DNA of 64,000 nucleotides from Noviherbaspirillum aridicola (GCF_019656455.1 NZ_BPMK01000008.1:1-64000); one strand, 5' to 3'. Shown: positions 44,309-52,879, counted from the stretch's first letter. Numbers and translations are program-made. The notes: a model not told the origin generated them from the sequence alone.

Positions 44309-45351
44309 GGCTGCTCCATCGATTGTTCGCTCAGCTGCTCGATCAGCTGCTCGAGTTCTTCGCCGACGGCCGGGTCGAGCAGGTCGCGCTCCCGCATCCA
44401 GTCGTCGTTGAATACGGTGTCCAGGTATTTCTCCCCGCCGTCGCAGATCAGCACGACGAAAGTGCTGCCGGGCGGTGCGGAGCCGATGCGCCTGATGGCC
44501 TGGTAAAGGACGCCCCCCGCCGAGCCGCCCACCAGCAAGGCGTAGCGGCGTGCCAGGTAGCGGGCGGTATTGAAGGCCTGCCGGTCCGATACCTTCAATC
44601 CTTCGTCGAGCGCGTCGTAATCGACGAGCGAGCCGATCGCGGCACCGGGCGGCGTGCCGGTGCCGGACTGGTAGTAGGGACCGCCCGGGCCGCCAAAGGC
44701 AATCGACCCTTCCGGCTCGACGCCTATCACCCGCAGCCGCGGCAATCGCGGTTTCAGGACGCGCGCCGTGCCGAACAGGGAACCCCCGGTGCCGACCGCG
44801 CCGACCAGGTGGGTCAGGTCCTCGCCCAGGGTGTCCAGCAACTCCTGCGCGACGTGGCTGTAGGCGTTGCCGTTGGCGGGATTGTTATGCTGTTCGGTCC
44901 AGTACGCGCCGTGCCCGGTGGCCAGGCTTTCGGCCAGCGCCTCGCGGTCTGCCGTCGCCAGTGCGTCGCCGCCGTGTTCATTCACGTAGATCAGTTCTGC
45001 GCCGTAGGCCTGCATCGCGCGGATCTTGTCCTTTGCCGCATGGTGATCGACCACCGCGGTGAACCGGTAGCCGCGTTCGGCGGCGAGCAGGGCCAGGCCC
45101 ATGCCGGTGTTTCCCGAGGTCGATTCGATCACCCAGCCGCCAGGCCGCAGCAGTCCCTGCTGCTCGGCTTCGTCGAGCATCTGGCGCGCCATGCGTATCT
45201 TGGCGCTGCCGGTCGGGTTGCATTGTTCCAGCTTGAGCAGGATGCGGCTGCCGAAACGGGTCGATAACAGCTGCAGCATGGGGGTATTGCCGATCAGCTG
45301 CGATACGCGCGTGACGACGTGCTGCGATTGCCGGGAAGGATGACGGTCCAT
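44305..45351 (-). CDS. sbnA: SbnA-like PLP synthase (cysteine-synthase family)
   Basis: The 348-aa PLP enzyme has the Schiff-base Lys51 in NPTGSAKIRMA, the substrate loop STSGNTGMG (78-86) and the PLP-phosphate loop GTGGSLFG. It resembles SbnA, which makes N-(2-amino-2-carboxyethyl)-L-glutamate from O-phosphoserine and glutamate for 2,3-diaminopropionate synthesis. That reading is supported by the SbnB-like gene two genes upstream. The C-terminus carries a Glu/Gln-rich tail. An ordinary cysteine synthase is the alternative, but the operon argues against it. Confidence 0.85.
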   Translation of the reverse strand: MDRHPSRQSQHVVTRVSQLIGNTPMLQLLSTRFGSRILLKLEQCNPTGSAKIRMARQMLDEAEQQGLLRPGGWVIESTSGNTGMGLALLAAERGYRFTAVVDHHAAKDKIRAMQAYGAELIYVNEHGGDALATADREALAESLATGHGAYWTEQHNNPANGNAYSHVAQELLDTLGEDLTHLVGAVGTGGSLFGTARVLKPRLPRLRVIGVEPEGSIAFGGPGGPYYQSGTGTPPGAAIGSLVDYDALDEGLKVSDRQAFNTARYLARRYALLVGGSAGGVLYQAIRRIGSAPPGSTFVVLICDGGEKYLDTVFNDDWMRERDLLDPAVGEELEQLIEQLSEQSMEQP

Positions 45352-45378
45352 GTCGTGTGCTCTTTCCGAGTGGAGTGA

Positions 45379-46788
45379 TCAAGCCGTTGCGGCGGCGCCG
45401 GGGCGGGTGTCCAGCCGCCAGCGCGGCGGCCCCTGTTCCATCGAGACGACGACCTTCGGCGGCAATGGCAAGTCGTGGAACGGCGATTCGTTCGAGTCCA
45501 TCTGGTAGCCGGCCGTATTCAGGTAAAGCAGGACATCGCCTGCCCGGGGACGACGCACGAAGCGCACCTTGCGCCAGCTGAGCATGTCGGAGTCGAGGCA
45601 GCTGGCGCCGCCGACGCAGGCGGCGTAGCCGCCGTCCGCTTCACCGGCGTCCAGCAGCATCGGATCGGGCAGATATTCGCTGTTGAACCACTGTTCCGAG
45701 AGGCTGAAGCTGGTGCCGCCGACGGTCACGATGCCGTAGCCGTCGCTGGCGGCGCGGTCCTTCAGGCCCTGGACCAGGAAGGCGGAAAAGCCGGCCTGGT
45801 CGAGCAATGCGCGGCCGGGCTCCAGCAGCAGCCGGATGCCGTGCTGTCGCAGGCGCTGCGCCAGGCACATGCCCGTCGCACCAGGCGCTGCAGCCAGAAT
45901 CTCGGCGAGCATCGCCGGCCCGTGGCTGGCCGGGTGATACGGATAGAAATCCGGGAAGGATTTCGCCGCGTGATAGTGGGACGCCTGCTGGCGCTGCATG
46001 AACGCGTCCCAGGCCGCCTGTTCCGCATAACGCACTGCGATGCCGCCGCCGATGTTGATGGAGAGGCAGTGCTTCAGCCCGCGCCGCTGCGCATCGATGC
46101 AGGCATCGATCATGCGGTCGGCATGGACGGCGCGCGCCGCCGCCGAATAGCCCGACAGGTGAAAGCTGAAGCCTTCCAGCGTCATATGCTGCCGCTGCGC
46201 GATGCATAGCCGCAGCGCTTCCTCGCATTCCGCCGCCGTCATGCCGAATCGGCTGGCTGCAGGACCCGCGGTCGGCAGCGCTTGCCGCCTCAGCAAAAGC
46301 CGTCCGCGGCCGCCGGTCCTTGCGGCGAGCGCAGCAAACCGGCGCAGCTCGTCGAGACTGTCGATCGCCACCAGGCAGTGCTGCCGCAAGGCGAGCAGCA
46401 GCAAGTCGTCATGCTTGGCCGGTCCGGTCACCCCGATGTGCTGTCCCGGTACGCCGCAGCCCAGGGCTTGTCCGGCTTCCTGCAGACTGGCCGCGTCGAC
46501 GCCGATGCCGAGCGCCGGACAACGCTCGACGAAGCAGCGGGCCTTGTTCGCCTTTTTTGCAAACAGGATGAAGCCGTCGACGCCGGCCGAGGCCAGGACT
46601 TTCTGGAACTGCTTCACCGTGTCGTCGAAGACCTCGGGCAGTACCAGGTGCAGGGCAGGGCCGAGACCGTGGATCAGCTCGGCGATCAGCGCCGGATGCC
46701 TGCCGATCAGTTCGTTCGTCAGGGGATGGATGATCGGCGGCAGGCTGGGCAGGGCTTCGATCGCGTTCCGTGGCTCCGTGCATTGCAT
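45379..46788 (-). CDS. sbnH: PLP-dependent decarboxylase, SbnH/diaminopimelate-decarboxylase type
   Basis: The 469-aa enzyme has an alanine-racemase-fold PLP domain with the Lys motif FAKKANKA (Lys79) and the glycine loop INIGGGIAVRY. The C-terminal barrel carries GGASCLDSDML with the catalytic Cys-Asp. It belongs to the ornithine/DAP decarboxylase group that includes SbnH, which decarboxylates a citryl-diaminopropionate intermediate in staphyloferrin B. The real substrate here is unknown. A very good ribosome site (GGAGGTGAGGC) precedes the ATG, only 3 bp after the SbnB-like stop. Confidence 0.85.
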   Translation of the reverse strand: MQCTEPRNAIEALPSLPPIIHPLTNELIGRHPALIAELIHGLGPALHLVLPEVFDDTVKQFQKVLASAGVDGFILFAKKANKARCFVERCPALGIGVDAASLQEAGQALGCGVPGQHIGVTGPAKHDDLLLLALRQHCLVAIDSLDELRRFAALAARTGGRGRLLLRRQALPTAGPAASRFGMTAAECEEALRLCIAQRQHMTLEGFSFHLSGYSAAARAVHADRMIDACIDAQRRGLKHCLSINIGGGIAVRYAEQAAWDAFMQRQQASHYHAAKSFPDFYPYHPASHGPAMLAEILAAAPGATGMCLAQRLRQHGIRLLLEPGRALLDQAGFSAFLVQGLKDRAASDGYGIVTVGGTSFSLSEQWFNSEYLPDPMLLDAGEADGGYAACVGGASCLDSDMLSWRKVRFVRRPRAGDVLLYLNTAGYQMDSNESPFHDLPLPPKVVVSMEQGPPRWRLDTRPGAAATA

Positions 46789-46791
46789 GCC

Positions 46792-47796
46792 TCACCTCCA
46801 CAAGTGCACGGCCTGACCCAGGCCCTGGGCGAGCGCACGCTCGGCGAGGAGGCGCCCGACCGCGATGTCGGTCACCACCATCCCGCTGTTGTAGGCGAAG
46901 ATGCGCTGCACGCCGTCGACGCGGCCGGGTTGCCGGCCAAGCAGGATGCCGGGCAGTTCGGCGTCCACTCCGGGCAACACGCCTTGCGGGTCGGCGAGGT
47001 CGGTGCCGGTCAGTTGCATCTGCGCCGCGCTGGTGGCGACCCGGTAGTCGGCCTCGTGCAGAATATCCGCATGCAGGCCGTGGCCGACCAGGATGGCGAC
47101 GGCGCCCGGTTTGACCCATTCTTCGCGGACTGCCTCGGCGGACGCCGGGCCGCTGGCGCCGACGATGATGTCCGCCGCCAGCGCCGATGCCCGCAGATCG
47201 TGCGACAACTCGACCTGCCGCTGCGGATGAAAGTAGCGCATCCTGTCCAGCGCCGCCTGCAGGCCTTGCTCGTGCCGGCCGTGCAGGATGAGGCGGCGCA
47301 ATTGCGGCATCGCTTCGACCAGGAAGGGCAGGGCGTTCTGGCCTTGCGTGCCGCAACCGACAACCAGGGCGGTTTCCGCATCCCGTCGCGCGCACGCCCG
47401 CGCGATCAGTGCTGAAGCGGCGGGTGTGCGCAAGGCGCCCACCAGGCTGCAGTCCATCAGTGCGATCGGCAGACCCGTCGCATCGTCGTAGAGCAGCAGC
47501 GAGGTGTAGTACGCGCGGGCTTGCCCGCCATCTGCACTGCCCGTGAATTTGTATGAAGTCTTGAACGCGACTGTCTGGCCTTCGCCATCGCGGCCCAGCA
47601 TCGCGAATGCAACGGAGCGGCCGTCCGCGGCCTTGACGCTCAGCTTTCTCGGGTTGGCCGACAGGCCTTCCGCGCAGGCGAGAAACGCGCCGCGGACGGC
47701 TTCCAGTACTTCCGACAGCGAATAGTCGACGCGCGCCAGATCCTGTCTGCTCAGTGTGCGCAGTGTGCCGGCTTCGGCGGTAAGGGTGGGAGGCAT
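46792..47796 (-). CDS. sbnB: SbnB-like dehydrogenase (ornithine cyclodeaminase family)
   Basis: The 334-aa protein has the ornithine cyclodeaminase/mu-crystallin fold with the NAD-binding motif ALVVGCGTQGQNALPF and upstream GLPIALMDCSLVGALRTPAASAL. SbnB oxidatively splits the SbnA product to L-2,3-diaminopropionate and 2-oxoglutarate. Together with the SbnA-like gene it defines a diaminopropionate route. ATG at 47796 follows AAGGAATCGTC. Confidence 0.87.
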   Translation of the reverse strand: MPPTLTAEAGTLRTLSRQDLARVDYSLSEVLEAVRGAFLACAEGLSANPRKLSVKAADGRSVAFAMLGRDGEGQTVAFKTSYKFTGSADGGQARAYYTSLLLYDDATGLPIALMDCSLVGALRTPAASALIARACARRDAETALVVGCGTQGQNALPFLVEAMPQLRRLILHGRHEQGLQAALDRMRYFHPQRQVELSHDLRASALAADIIVGASGPASAEAVREEWVKPGAVAILVGHGLHADILHEADYRVATSAAQMQLTGTDLADPQGVLPGVDAELPGILLGRQPGRVDGVQRIFAYNSGMVVTDIAVGRLLAERALAQGLGQAVHLWR

Positions 47797-47822
47797 GACG
47801 ATTCCTTGCTCGGTTCGGGGGC

Positions 47823-48884
47823 TCAGACGATCTGGCGGGCGGTCGGGCTCTCCCGATAGGGCAGCGATGCGCGCAGGTTGAGGGTCACATTGACGCGCCG
47901 CAGCCAGCGGTGGCGCGGACCGTAATTCGGCTGGTAGACCGAGCGGCCATGCACGGTGCGCTTGTTGTCTATCCATAGCAGGTCGCCCGGTTGCATCACG
48001 ATGCCGTGTTTCCGTGCATCGAACTCGCGCAATAGCCATTCGAAGGCCCGCGCCGCCTCGGTGTCGCCGTCCACCGCCCGCATGAAGGCCTCGTCGACCT
48101 GTATGCAGGGCCGCCGCCGCGACCCGGAGAGCGCGGCGACCGGCTTCGGTTCGGCATACATGCGCCGGACATGCTGGAAAGCGGCGTCCTCCAGCCGCCA
48201 TTGGCTGCTGATGTTCTGGTCGGGCAGGTGCGACTTGTCGGGCAGGATCACAAATCGCGGCGCCGACAGGATTTCCCATTTGTCCCCGGGAATATCGATG
48301 TCCCCGACATGCGACAGCACGGTTTCGGCCTGTTCGTCGTTGCGGTAGCAAAGGATGGACAGGAAATCGCTGCGGTACTCGTGGAACGCTTCTTCGTTGT
48401 GCCACACCAGGGTGACCCTGCTGCCGCCGCCGAGCTGCTCGTCGCGATCTTTTTCGATCGGCACGATGTGGCGGAGGAAGCGGCCGTTTTCCTGCGTCCG
48501 CCATCCGAAGATGTCGCCGAGTGCGGCGGTGAGCAGGCATTGCGCGACTTCCTCGCGCAGGGTCGGCGGGTTACGCCAGGGAGCGTCCCAGTGGCTGGGC
48601 GAGGGGCCGATGCGTTCGTCGTCGACTGGCACGCCGCGCAGCAGTATCGCGCCGTATGGCAGGTGCAGATACTTGAAGCGGTGTGCCAGCTCGCGCAGGC
48701 CGCGCGGCAGCTGCTGTGCGCACAGCGTGCACGCATCGGCGAATTCGGGAGTCTCGACGCTGCCGAAACTGCGCGTCAGTTCGTCGACCAGCTTAGCCAC
48801 CGAGGCCAGCTCGGGTTGTGTCAGGCGATGCGTATAGACCGCGGATGAATGGTGGATGCCGAGCGTTGGACTTGCCTGTGCCAT
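47823..48884 (-). CDS. Fe(II)/2-oxoglutarate oxygenase, clavaminate synthase-like (VioC/AsnO type)
   Basis: The 353-aa enzyme has an HxE metal site, His162 and Glu164 in VWHNEEAFHEYRSDF, the distal His312 in RTVHGRSVYQPNYG and Arg326/Arg330. The spacing between these residues is the same as I recall for VioC (H168, E170, H316, R330, R334), an L-arginine 3-hydroxylase; the HxE motif also occurs in AsnO. A beta-hydroxylated amino acid is therefore the likely product. The ATG at 48884 is used because GGAG then lies 7 bp upstream; an ATG two codons earlier is too close to it. Confidence 0.86.
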   Translation of the reverse strand: MAQASPTLGIHHSSAVYTHRLTQPELASVAKLVDELTRSFGSVETPEFADACTLCAQQLPRGLRELAHRFKYLHLPYGAILLRGVPVDDERIGPSPSHWDAPWRNPPTLREEVAQCLLTAALGDIFGWRTQENGRFLRHIVPIEKDRDEQLGGGSRVTLVWHNEEAFHEYRSDFLSILCYRNDEQAETVLSHVGDIDIPGDKWEILSAPRFVILPDKSHLPDQNISSQWRLEDAAFQHVRRMYAEPKPVAALSGSRRRPCIQVDEAFMRAVDGDTEAARAFEWLLREFDARKHGIVMQPGDLLWIDNKRTVHGRSVYQPNYGPRHRWLRRVNVTLNLRASLPYRESPTARQIV

Positions 48885-49063
48885 GTGCATGCTCCTTTTC
48901 CTGTCTGGAGAAATAAAAACTGCCGCAATTGCGGACAACTGCGAGCAATTCCTCACTGCTGGCCAGGGCTGGCTGTGCTGAACGAATCTGTTTCGGCATC
49001 GCCCGCGGAGGCGCGCGGGCAGAGGCGAAACCGGTTTGGGGGACCGCTCCGGCCCCCAGGTTC

Positions 49064-51181
49064 TCAAAACTCGACCTGCGCCGAGACGCTCACGGTGCGC
49101 GGCTTGCCCGGGTAGACGCTGCCGAAGCTCGCCGCGGCCCAGTAACGCTTGTCCGTGAGGTTGTCGACATGGGCGCGCACCGTCGTCTTGCGTCCGCCTA
49201 TCGTCGTCACGTAGCGCGCGCCGAGGTCGAAGCGTGTATAGGCTGGCAGCTCGACCGTGTTGCTACCGTCGAGCGGACGCGCGCCGACGTAATACGCGCC
49301 GCCGTTCACGTGCAGACCGGCGATGCCCGGCACGCGGTAATCGATGAAGATGCTGGCCTGCCGCCTCGGCACATTGGGCGTGCGCTTGCCGCGCGTGCGG
49401 ACATCGTCATTGCCGACCTGTTCGGTGTCGATGAAGCCGAGGCCGGCGACCAGCGCCAGGTCTCTCGTCAGCTGTCCGCTGACGGTCAGCTCGAGACCGC
49501 GATGGCGCTGGCGGCCGTCCTGTACATAGACGTTGTCGCTGTTGATGGCTTGCAGACCCTTTTCAATCTCGTAGACGGCGGCGCCGAAGCTCAGCTCGTC
49601 CAGGAGTTCCGCCTTGATGCCGGCTTCGAGCTGTTCGCTCTTGACCGGGTTCATGACCTCGCCCGCGTTGGCCGAGTTGAAGGGGGCGATGCCGCCCTGT
49701 TCGAGTCCCTCCGAATAGCTGGCGTAGGTCATTACCCGCCTGGTCGGTCTGAAGATCAGTCCGCCGCTCGGCACGGTGGAGTTTTTCCGGTAGTGCTCGG
49801 TCGGGGTCCCGGGCCGCGTGAATTCATTGTGATAGCGGATGTGCCGGGCGCCGACGATCGCCTGCCAGCGTTCGCCGAAGCTCAGAAGGTCGCTGACGAA
49901 CAGTGAGGACTGGCGGTTCTCGGTCAGGTTCTTCGGCCGGGATGCGGGCAGCTCGGGTTCGGGACTGTAAACCGGGTTGAAGATATTGCCGACCGTGTGC
50001 GGCAGGATGGCATAACCGGCGTCCCTCGCCTCGTAGTCGCGGCCCGAGATGCCGGTAACGATCTCGTGGCCGACGGCGCCGGTGGCGAAACGGCCGGTGA
50101 CGAAGGCCTGCCCCGAAGTGGTCCTGAACGTCTGGTCGGGGGACAGGAAGATGTCGCCGCTGACTATGTCGCCGTTGGCGGCCACTTCATACACGCTGGG
50201 GAAGGCGGCGAGTCGCCTGTTGTACGAGCGGTTGAGCTGCGCGGTGAACGACCAGCCCTCGCCGAGCCCCATGTCGAAGCGCGCGCCGACGTTGTGGGTG
50301 CGTGTCTCGTACTGCAGCCAGGGCTGGCCGAGCAGGGTGCGGCCGTCGATTGCCGGCGGCAGCCGTCCCCCGCTCTGCACGCCGATCAGCGGCTGCGCCG
50401 CCAGCTCCTTTTCCTGCGCGTCAAAATCGAAGCGCAGCAAGGCGTCGCGATTGAGCTTCCAGTCGATGGCGGCGCTGAGGAAGCGGCGGGAAAGGTCGTC
50501 CGCGTGGCGGAAATTCCCGACCTTCTCGACGGCGGCATTGACACGGTATCCGAGCGGCGAATCGTCGCCGAACTTGCCGCCCGCATCGACGTGCGCGTAG
50601 CGGCCGTCATGGTTGCGCAGCTCGCCGGTCGCGCTGACGAAGGATTTGGCGGTGGGGCGCTTGAGCACATGGTTGATGGTGCCGCCCGGCGAGTTGTAAC
50701 CGTACAGGAAGCCGGACGGCCCCTTGAGCACGTCGACGCGATCCACATTTTCGAGCGGCACATCCTGGTAGGGCGCGATGCTCAGTCCGTCCCGGCGCAT
50801 GGTGTTCACCCAGTCGGTCTCGAATCCGCGGATGCTGACGTGATCGAAGGCGCCGCCGATCGATGCATTCTGTACCGCGGGGTCGTTGCGGACGACGTCG
50901 TTGAGTGTGCGCGCGCGCTGATTCTCCATCAGCACGGATGAATATGAATGGATGGACAGCGGGATGTCGAAAGCGTCCTTCGCGCCGAAGGCGCCGAGAT
51001 TGACATCGCGCACGTCGTACAGCGGCTTTCTCCCGCCGACCACCACGGCCGGCATGACCTGTTCGGGATGCCGCGCCGATGCTTCGGCCAGACCGGCATT
51101 GTCTTGAGCGCCGGTCTCGGCCCTCAGGGCGAGCGGCGATGCGGCCAGCATGCAGGCCGCGGAAATTGCAAGGGGCTTCAT
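49064..51181 (-). CDS. TonB-dependent siderophore receptor
   Basis: The 705-aa outer-membrane receptor has a signal peptide (about 1-22), a plug (IPLSIHSYSSVLMENQRARTLNDVVRNDPAVQ region; VDVLKGPSGFLYGYNSPGGTIN region) and a 22-strand-type barrel ending AQVEF. The plug style is that of FhuE/FpvA-type ferric-siderophore receptors. It is the first gene behind a Fur-overlapped promoter. The 179-bp gap to the oxygenase gene holds a GC-rich hairpin near 49001-49020 (GCCCGCG/GCGCGGGC) without T-tract. Confidence 0.92.
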   Translation of the reverse strand: MKPLAISAACMLAASPLALRAETGAQDNAGLAEASARHPEQVMPAVVVGGRKPLYDVRDVNLGAFGAKDAFDIPLSIHSYSSVLMENQRARTLNDVVRNDPAVQNASIGGAFDHVSIRGFETDWVNTMRRDGLSIAPYQDVPLENVDRVDVLKGPSGFLYGYNSPGGTINHVLKRPTAKSFVSATGELRNHDGRYAHVDAGGKFGDDSPLGYRVNAAVEKVGNFRHADDLSRRFLSAAIDWKLNRDALLRFDFDAQEKELAAQPLIGVQSGGRLPPAIDGRTLLGQPWLQYETRTHNVGARFDMGLGEGWSFTAQLNRSYNRRLAAFPSVYEVAANGDIVSGDIFLSPDQTFRTTSGQAFVTGRFATGAVGHEIVTGISGRDYEARDAGYAILPHTVGNIFNPVYSPEPELPASRPKNLTENRQSSLFVSDLLSFGERWQAIVGARHIRYHNEFTRPGTPTEHYRKNSTVPSGGLIFRPTRRVMTYASYSEGLEQGGIAPFNSANAGEVMNPVKSEQLEAGIKAELLDELSFGAAVYEIEKGLQAINSDNVYVQDGRQRHRGLELTVSGQLTRDLALVAGLGFIDTEQVGNDDVRTRGKRTPNVPRRQASIFIDYRVPGIAGLHVNGGAYYVGARPLDGSNTVELPAYTRFDLGARYVTTIGGRKTTVRAHVDNLTDKRYWAAASFGSVYPGKPRTVSVSAQVEF

Positions 51182-51303
51182 TCCTGTTCTTGTCGACAAA
51201 ACCTGCCTCCCGGGGCGATCGATCGCCTGTTGAAGCGCGGGCCGCAGAGGGGATGGCCACGCGCGGTTCAGAAGGAGTGCGTGCACTCACTCACGAGGTT
51301 TCG

Positions 51304-51332
51304 AAGATAGCACGAATGAGAATCATTATCAA
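51304..51332 (-). promoter_or_regulatory. Sigma-70-type promoter of the iron operon
   Basis: On the minus strand TTGATA (-35, 51327-51332) and TATCTT (-10, 51304-51309) are separated by exactly 17 bp. The leader to the receptor start is about 115 nt. The Fur box overlaps the -35 and spacer. Confidence 0.82.
51312..51330. promoter_or_regulatory. Fur box
   Basis: The 19-bp site ending GAGAATCATTATC matches 15 of 19 positions of the GATAATGATAATCATTATC consensus. It covers the promoter spacer and part of the -35, so iron-loaded Fur would block the whole operon. Confidence 0.88.
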
Positions 51333-51416
51333 AAAAAGTTGACGCTGTGGCATTTTCACACGCGCGGTTGCTCCCCATGTTCATGGGATGTTGCTGGCTT
51401 CCCAAAAAGGGTTTAA

Positions 51417-51611
51417 TTGCGGCCTTGGATTTTCAACGTCGACAATGTGAACTACTGGACGATTGCGATGGCCGTGGGGATGGCCGTCATACTGACGGGC
51501 ATGGCCGTCATGATCCTGGACGTCGCGTCCGCTTCCGGCGGAGAACTCGTTTTCTTCGTCGGCTTCGCGCTCCTGCTTGCCGGCGTGATCGGCGCGGCGC
51601 GCAAGGATTGA
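51417..51611 (+). CDS. Possible small membrane protein
   Basis: A 64-codon frame starting at TTG (51417; AAAGGG lies 5 bp before) or a GTG at 51447 encodes two hydrophobic helices (AMAVGMAVILTGMAVMILDV and LVFFVGFALLLAGVIGAA) joined by a short polar loop. Hydrophobic pattern and ribosome site favour a real gene; the non-ATG start and small size do not. I recognise no family. Confidence 0.45.
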   Translation: MRPWIFNVDNVNYWTIAMAVGMAVILTGMAVMILDVASASGGELVFFVGFALLLAGVIGAARKD

Positions 51612-51767
51612 CGTCCGCCAATCGGATACTTGGGCGATATCAGGGGCACGATTCGCTTGCCCGTCCAGAATCCCCTCATGCATTCATCCGGGTGAGACGA
51701 GGCTTGCAGAAGAAGAGGATGCATCCACCGGAGCTGGCGGTCGGAAGCAATACCAGCACCATTTTTC

Positions 51768-51790
51768 AGGCCCTCCATCGCGGAGGGCCT
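51768..51790. terminator. Hairpin between convergent genes, possible weak terminator
   Basis: AGGCCCTCC (51768-51776) and GGAGGGCCT (51782-51790) form a perfect 9-bp stem with loop ATCGC. Rightward it is followed by GTCGTTTCC, a poor T-tract; leftward by an A-rich run. It lies between the small rightward frame and the leftward SDR gene. Confidence 0.5.
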
Positions 51791-51810
51791 GTCGTTTCCA
51801 GCGCCGCGCG

Positions 51811-52854
51811 CTATTTCGACTGCGACGCGCGCGAGCGTTCCTCCTGCATGCGCTTGCGTATGCCGCCGTCGACCGAGGTCCCCGCCTGCAGGGGCTTGTG
51901 CAGACTGCCCGAGGTGGGCGGCTGGCGGGCGGCGGTTTCCTTCTCCATCTGATATTCGCGCGAGACGATGCCGGTGGCGCGTTCGGTCAGGTCAGGCATC
52001 AGCTTGTGGCTCGCCACCCCGCTTTTCGCCTTCCAGCCGACGGCGACTTCCTCGTCCGGCCTGACGCTGGTGCGGACGATGGCGTCGGCGACCTTCTGCG
52101 GATCGTCCATCATGACCAGGCGCGGGCTCTGGCCGGTGTAGTTCGCCGCATGATCGAAGAACGGCGTGTCGGTGGCGAAGGGCATGATGGTGGAGACGGC
52201 GATGTTCTTCGCGCCGCTGTGGCGGATCTCCTCGTTCAGCGCACGGCCGAGCGCCAGCACCCCGGCTTTCGTCGCCGAATAGGACGCGTGGTAGGCGACC
52301 GGCACCTCGCTCTCCACCGAGCCGATATTGACCAGGTGCCCGTGCCCCTGCTTGCGGAACTGGCGCAGCGCGACATGGCTGCCGTAGATGACGCCGTTGA
52401 GGTTGACGTCGACGACGCGGGCATGGTCGGCCAGCGGTATGGCTTCGAAGGGACCGATCGCGCCCACGCCCGCGTTATTGATCCACACGTCGATGCGGCC
52501 GAAGCGCTGCACGGCGGCCGCGGCGAGTCTTTCCACTTCCTGCGGATTGGCGACATCGGTGGTGACGACGAGAGGCGTGCCTCCCGCGGCGCGAACCTCG
52601 GCCTCGACTTCCTTGAGCACCTCGGTGCGCCGCGCCGCGAGCACGACGTTGGCGCGCTGCGCGCCCAGCTTGAGCGCCGTGCCGCGGCCGATGCCGCTGG
52701 AGGCGCCGGTCACCACATAGGTCTTGCCCGCAATTTGGGCCAGCTCATCCTGCTGCCGCTGGCCGCCGGTCGCGCAGCCGGTCAGCTGCAAGGCTGCCAG
52801 CAGGAGGGTGAGGGTTGCGATGCCTTGCCTGAAGCCTGCTGCTGTCCATGTCAT
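51811..52854 (-). CDS. Short-chain dehydrogenase/reductase with lipoprotein signal
   Basis: The 347-aa protein is a classical SDR: TGASSGIGRG for NAD(P) binding, NNAGVGAIG, catalytic Ser before YSATKAG (Tyr-x-x-x-Lys) and a long C-terminal extension (about 280-347). Unusually, it begins with a hydrophobic segment ending in a lipobox, LLAALQLTGCATG (Cys27), which would place the enzyme on the periplasmic side of a membrane. GGAG precedes the ATG by about 8 bp, supporting inclusion of the signal. The substrate is unknown. It is followed by leftward genes only at the iron operon, 600 bp away. Confidence 0.83.
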   Translation of the reverse strand: MTWTAAGFRQGIATLTLLLAALQLTGCATGGQRQQDELAQIAGKTYVVTGASSGIGRGTALKLGAQRANVVLAARRTEVLKEVEAEVRAAGGTPLVVTTDVANPQEVERLAAAAVQRFGRIDVWINNAGVGAIGPFEAIPLADHARVVDVNLNGVIYGSHVALRQFRKQGHGHLVNIGSVESEVPVAYHASYSATKAGVLALGRALNEEIRHSGAKNIAVSTIMPFATDTPFFDHAANYTGQSPRLVMMDDPQKVADAIVRTSVRPDEEVAVGWKAKSGVASHKLMPDLTERATGIVSREYQMEKETAARQPPTSGSLHKPLQAGTSVDGGIRKRMQEERSRASQSK

Positions 52855-52879
52855 GGCCTGTCTCCGTTGCATTGAAATC

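Noticed and set aside
44305..45351. Housekeeping cysteine synthase
   Set aside because: Operon position with SbnB- and SbnH-like genes under a Fur box makes a diaminopropionate role more likely.
47823..48884. Taurine dioxygenase (TauD)
   Set aside because: The metal motif is HxE with VioC/AsnO spacing rather than HxD, and the gene sits in an iron operon.
49001..49020. Terminator between the receptor and oxygenase genes
   Set aside because: GC-rich hairpin without T-tract; the operon seems to continue through it, so at most it affects RNA stability.
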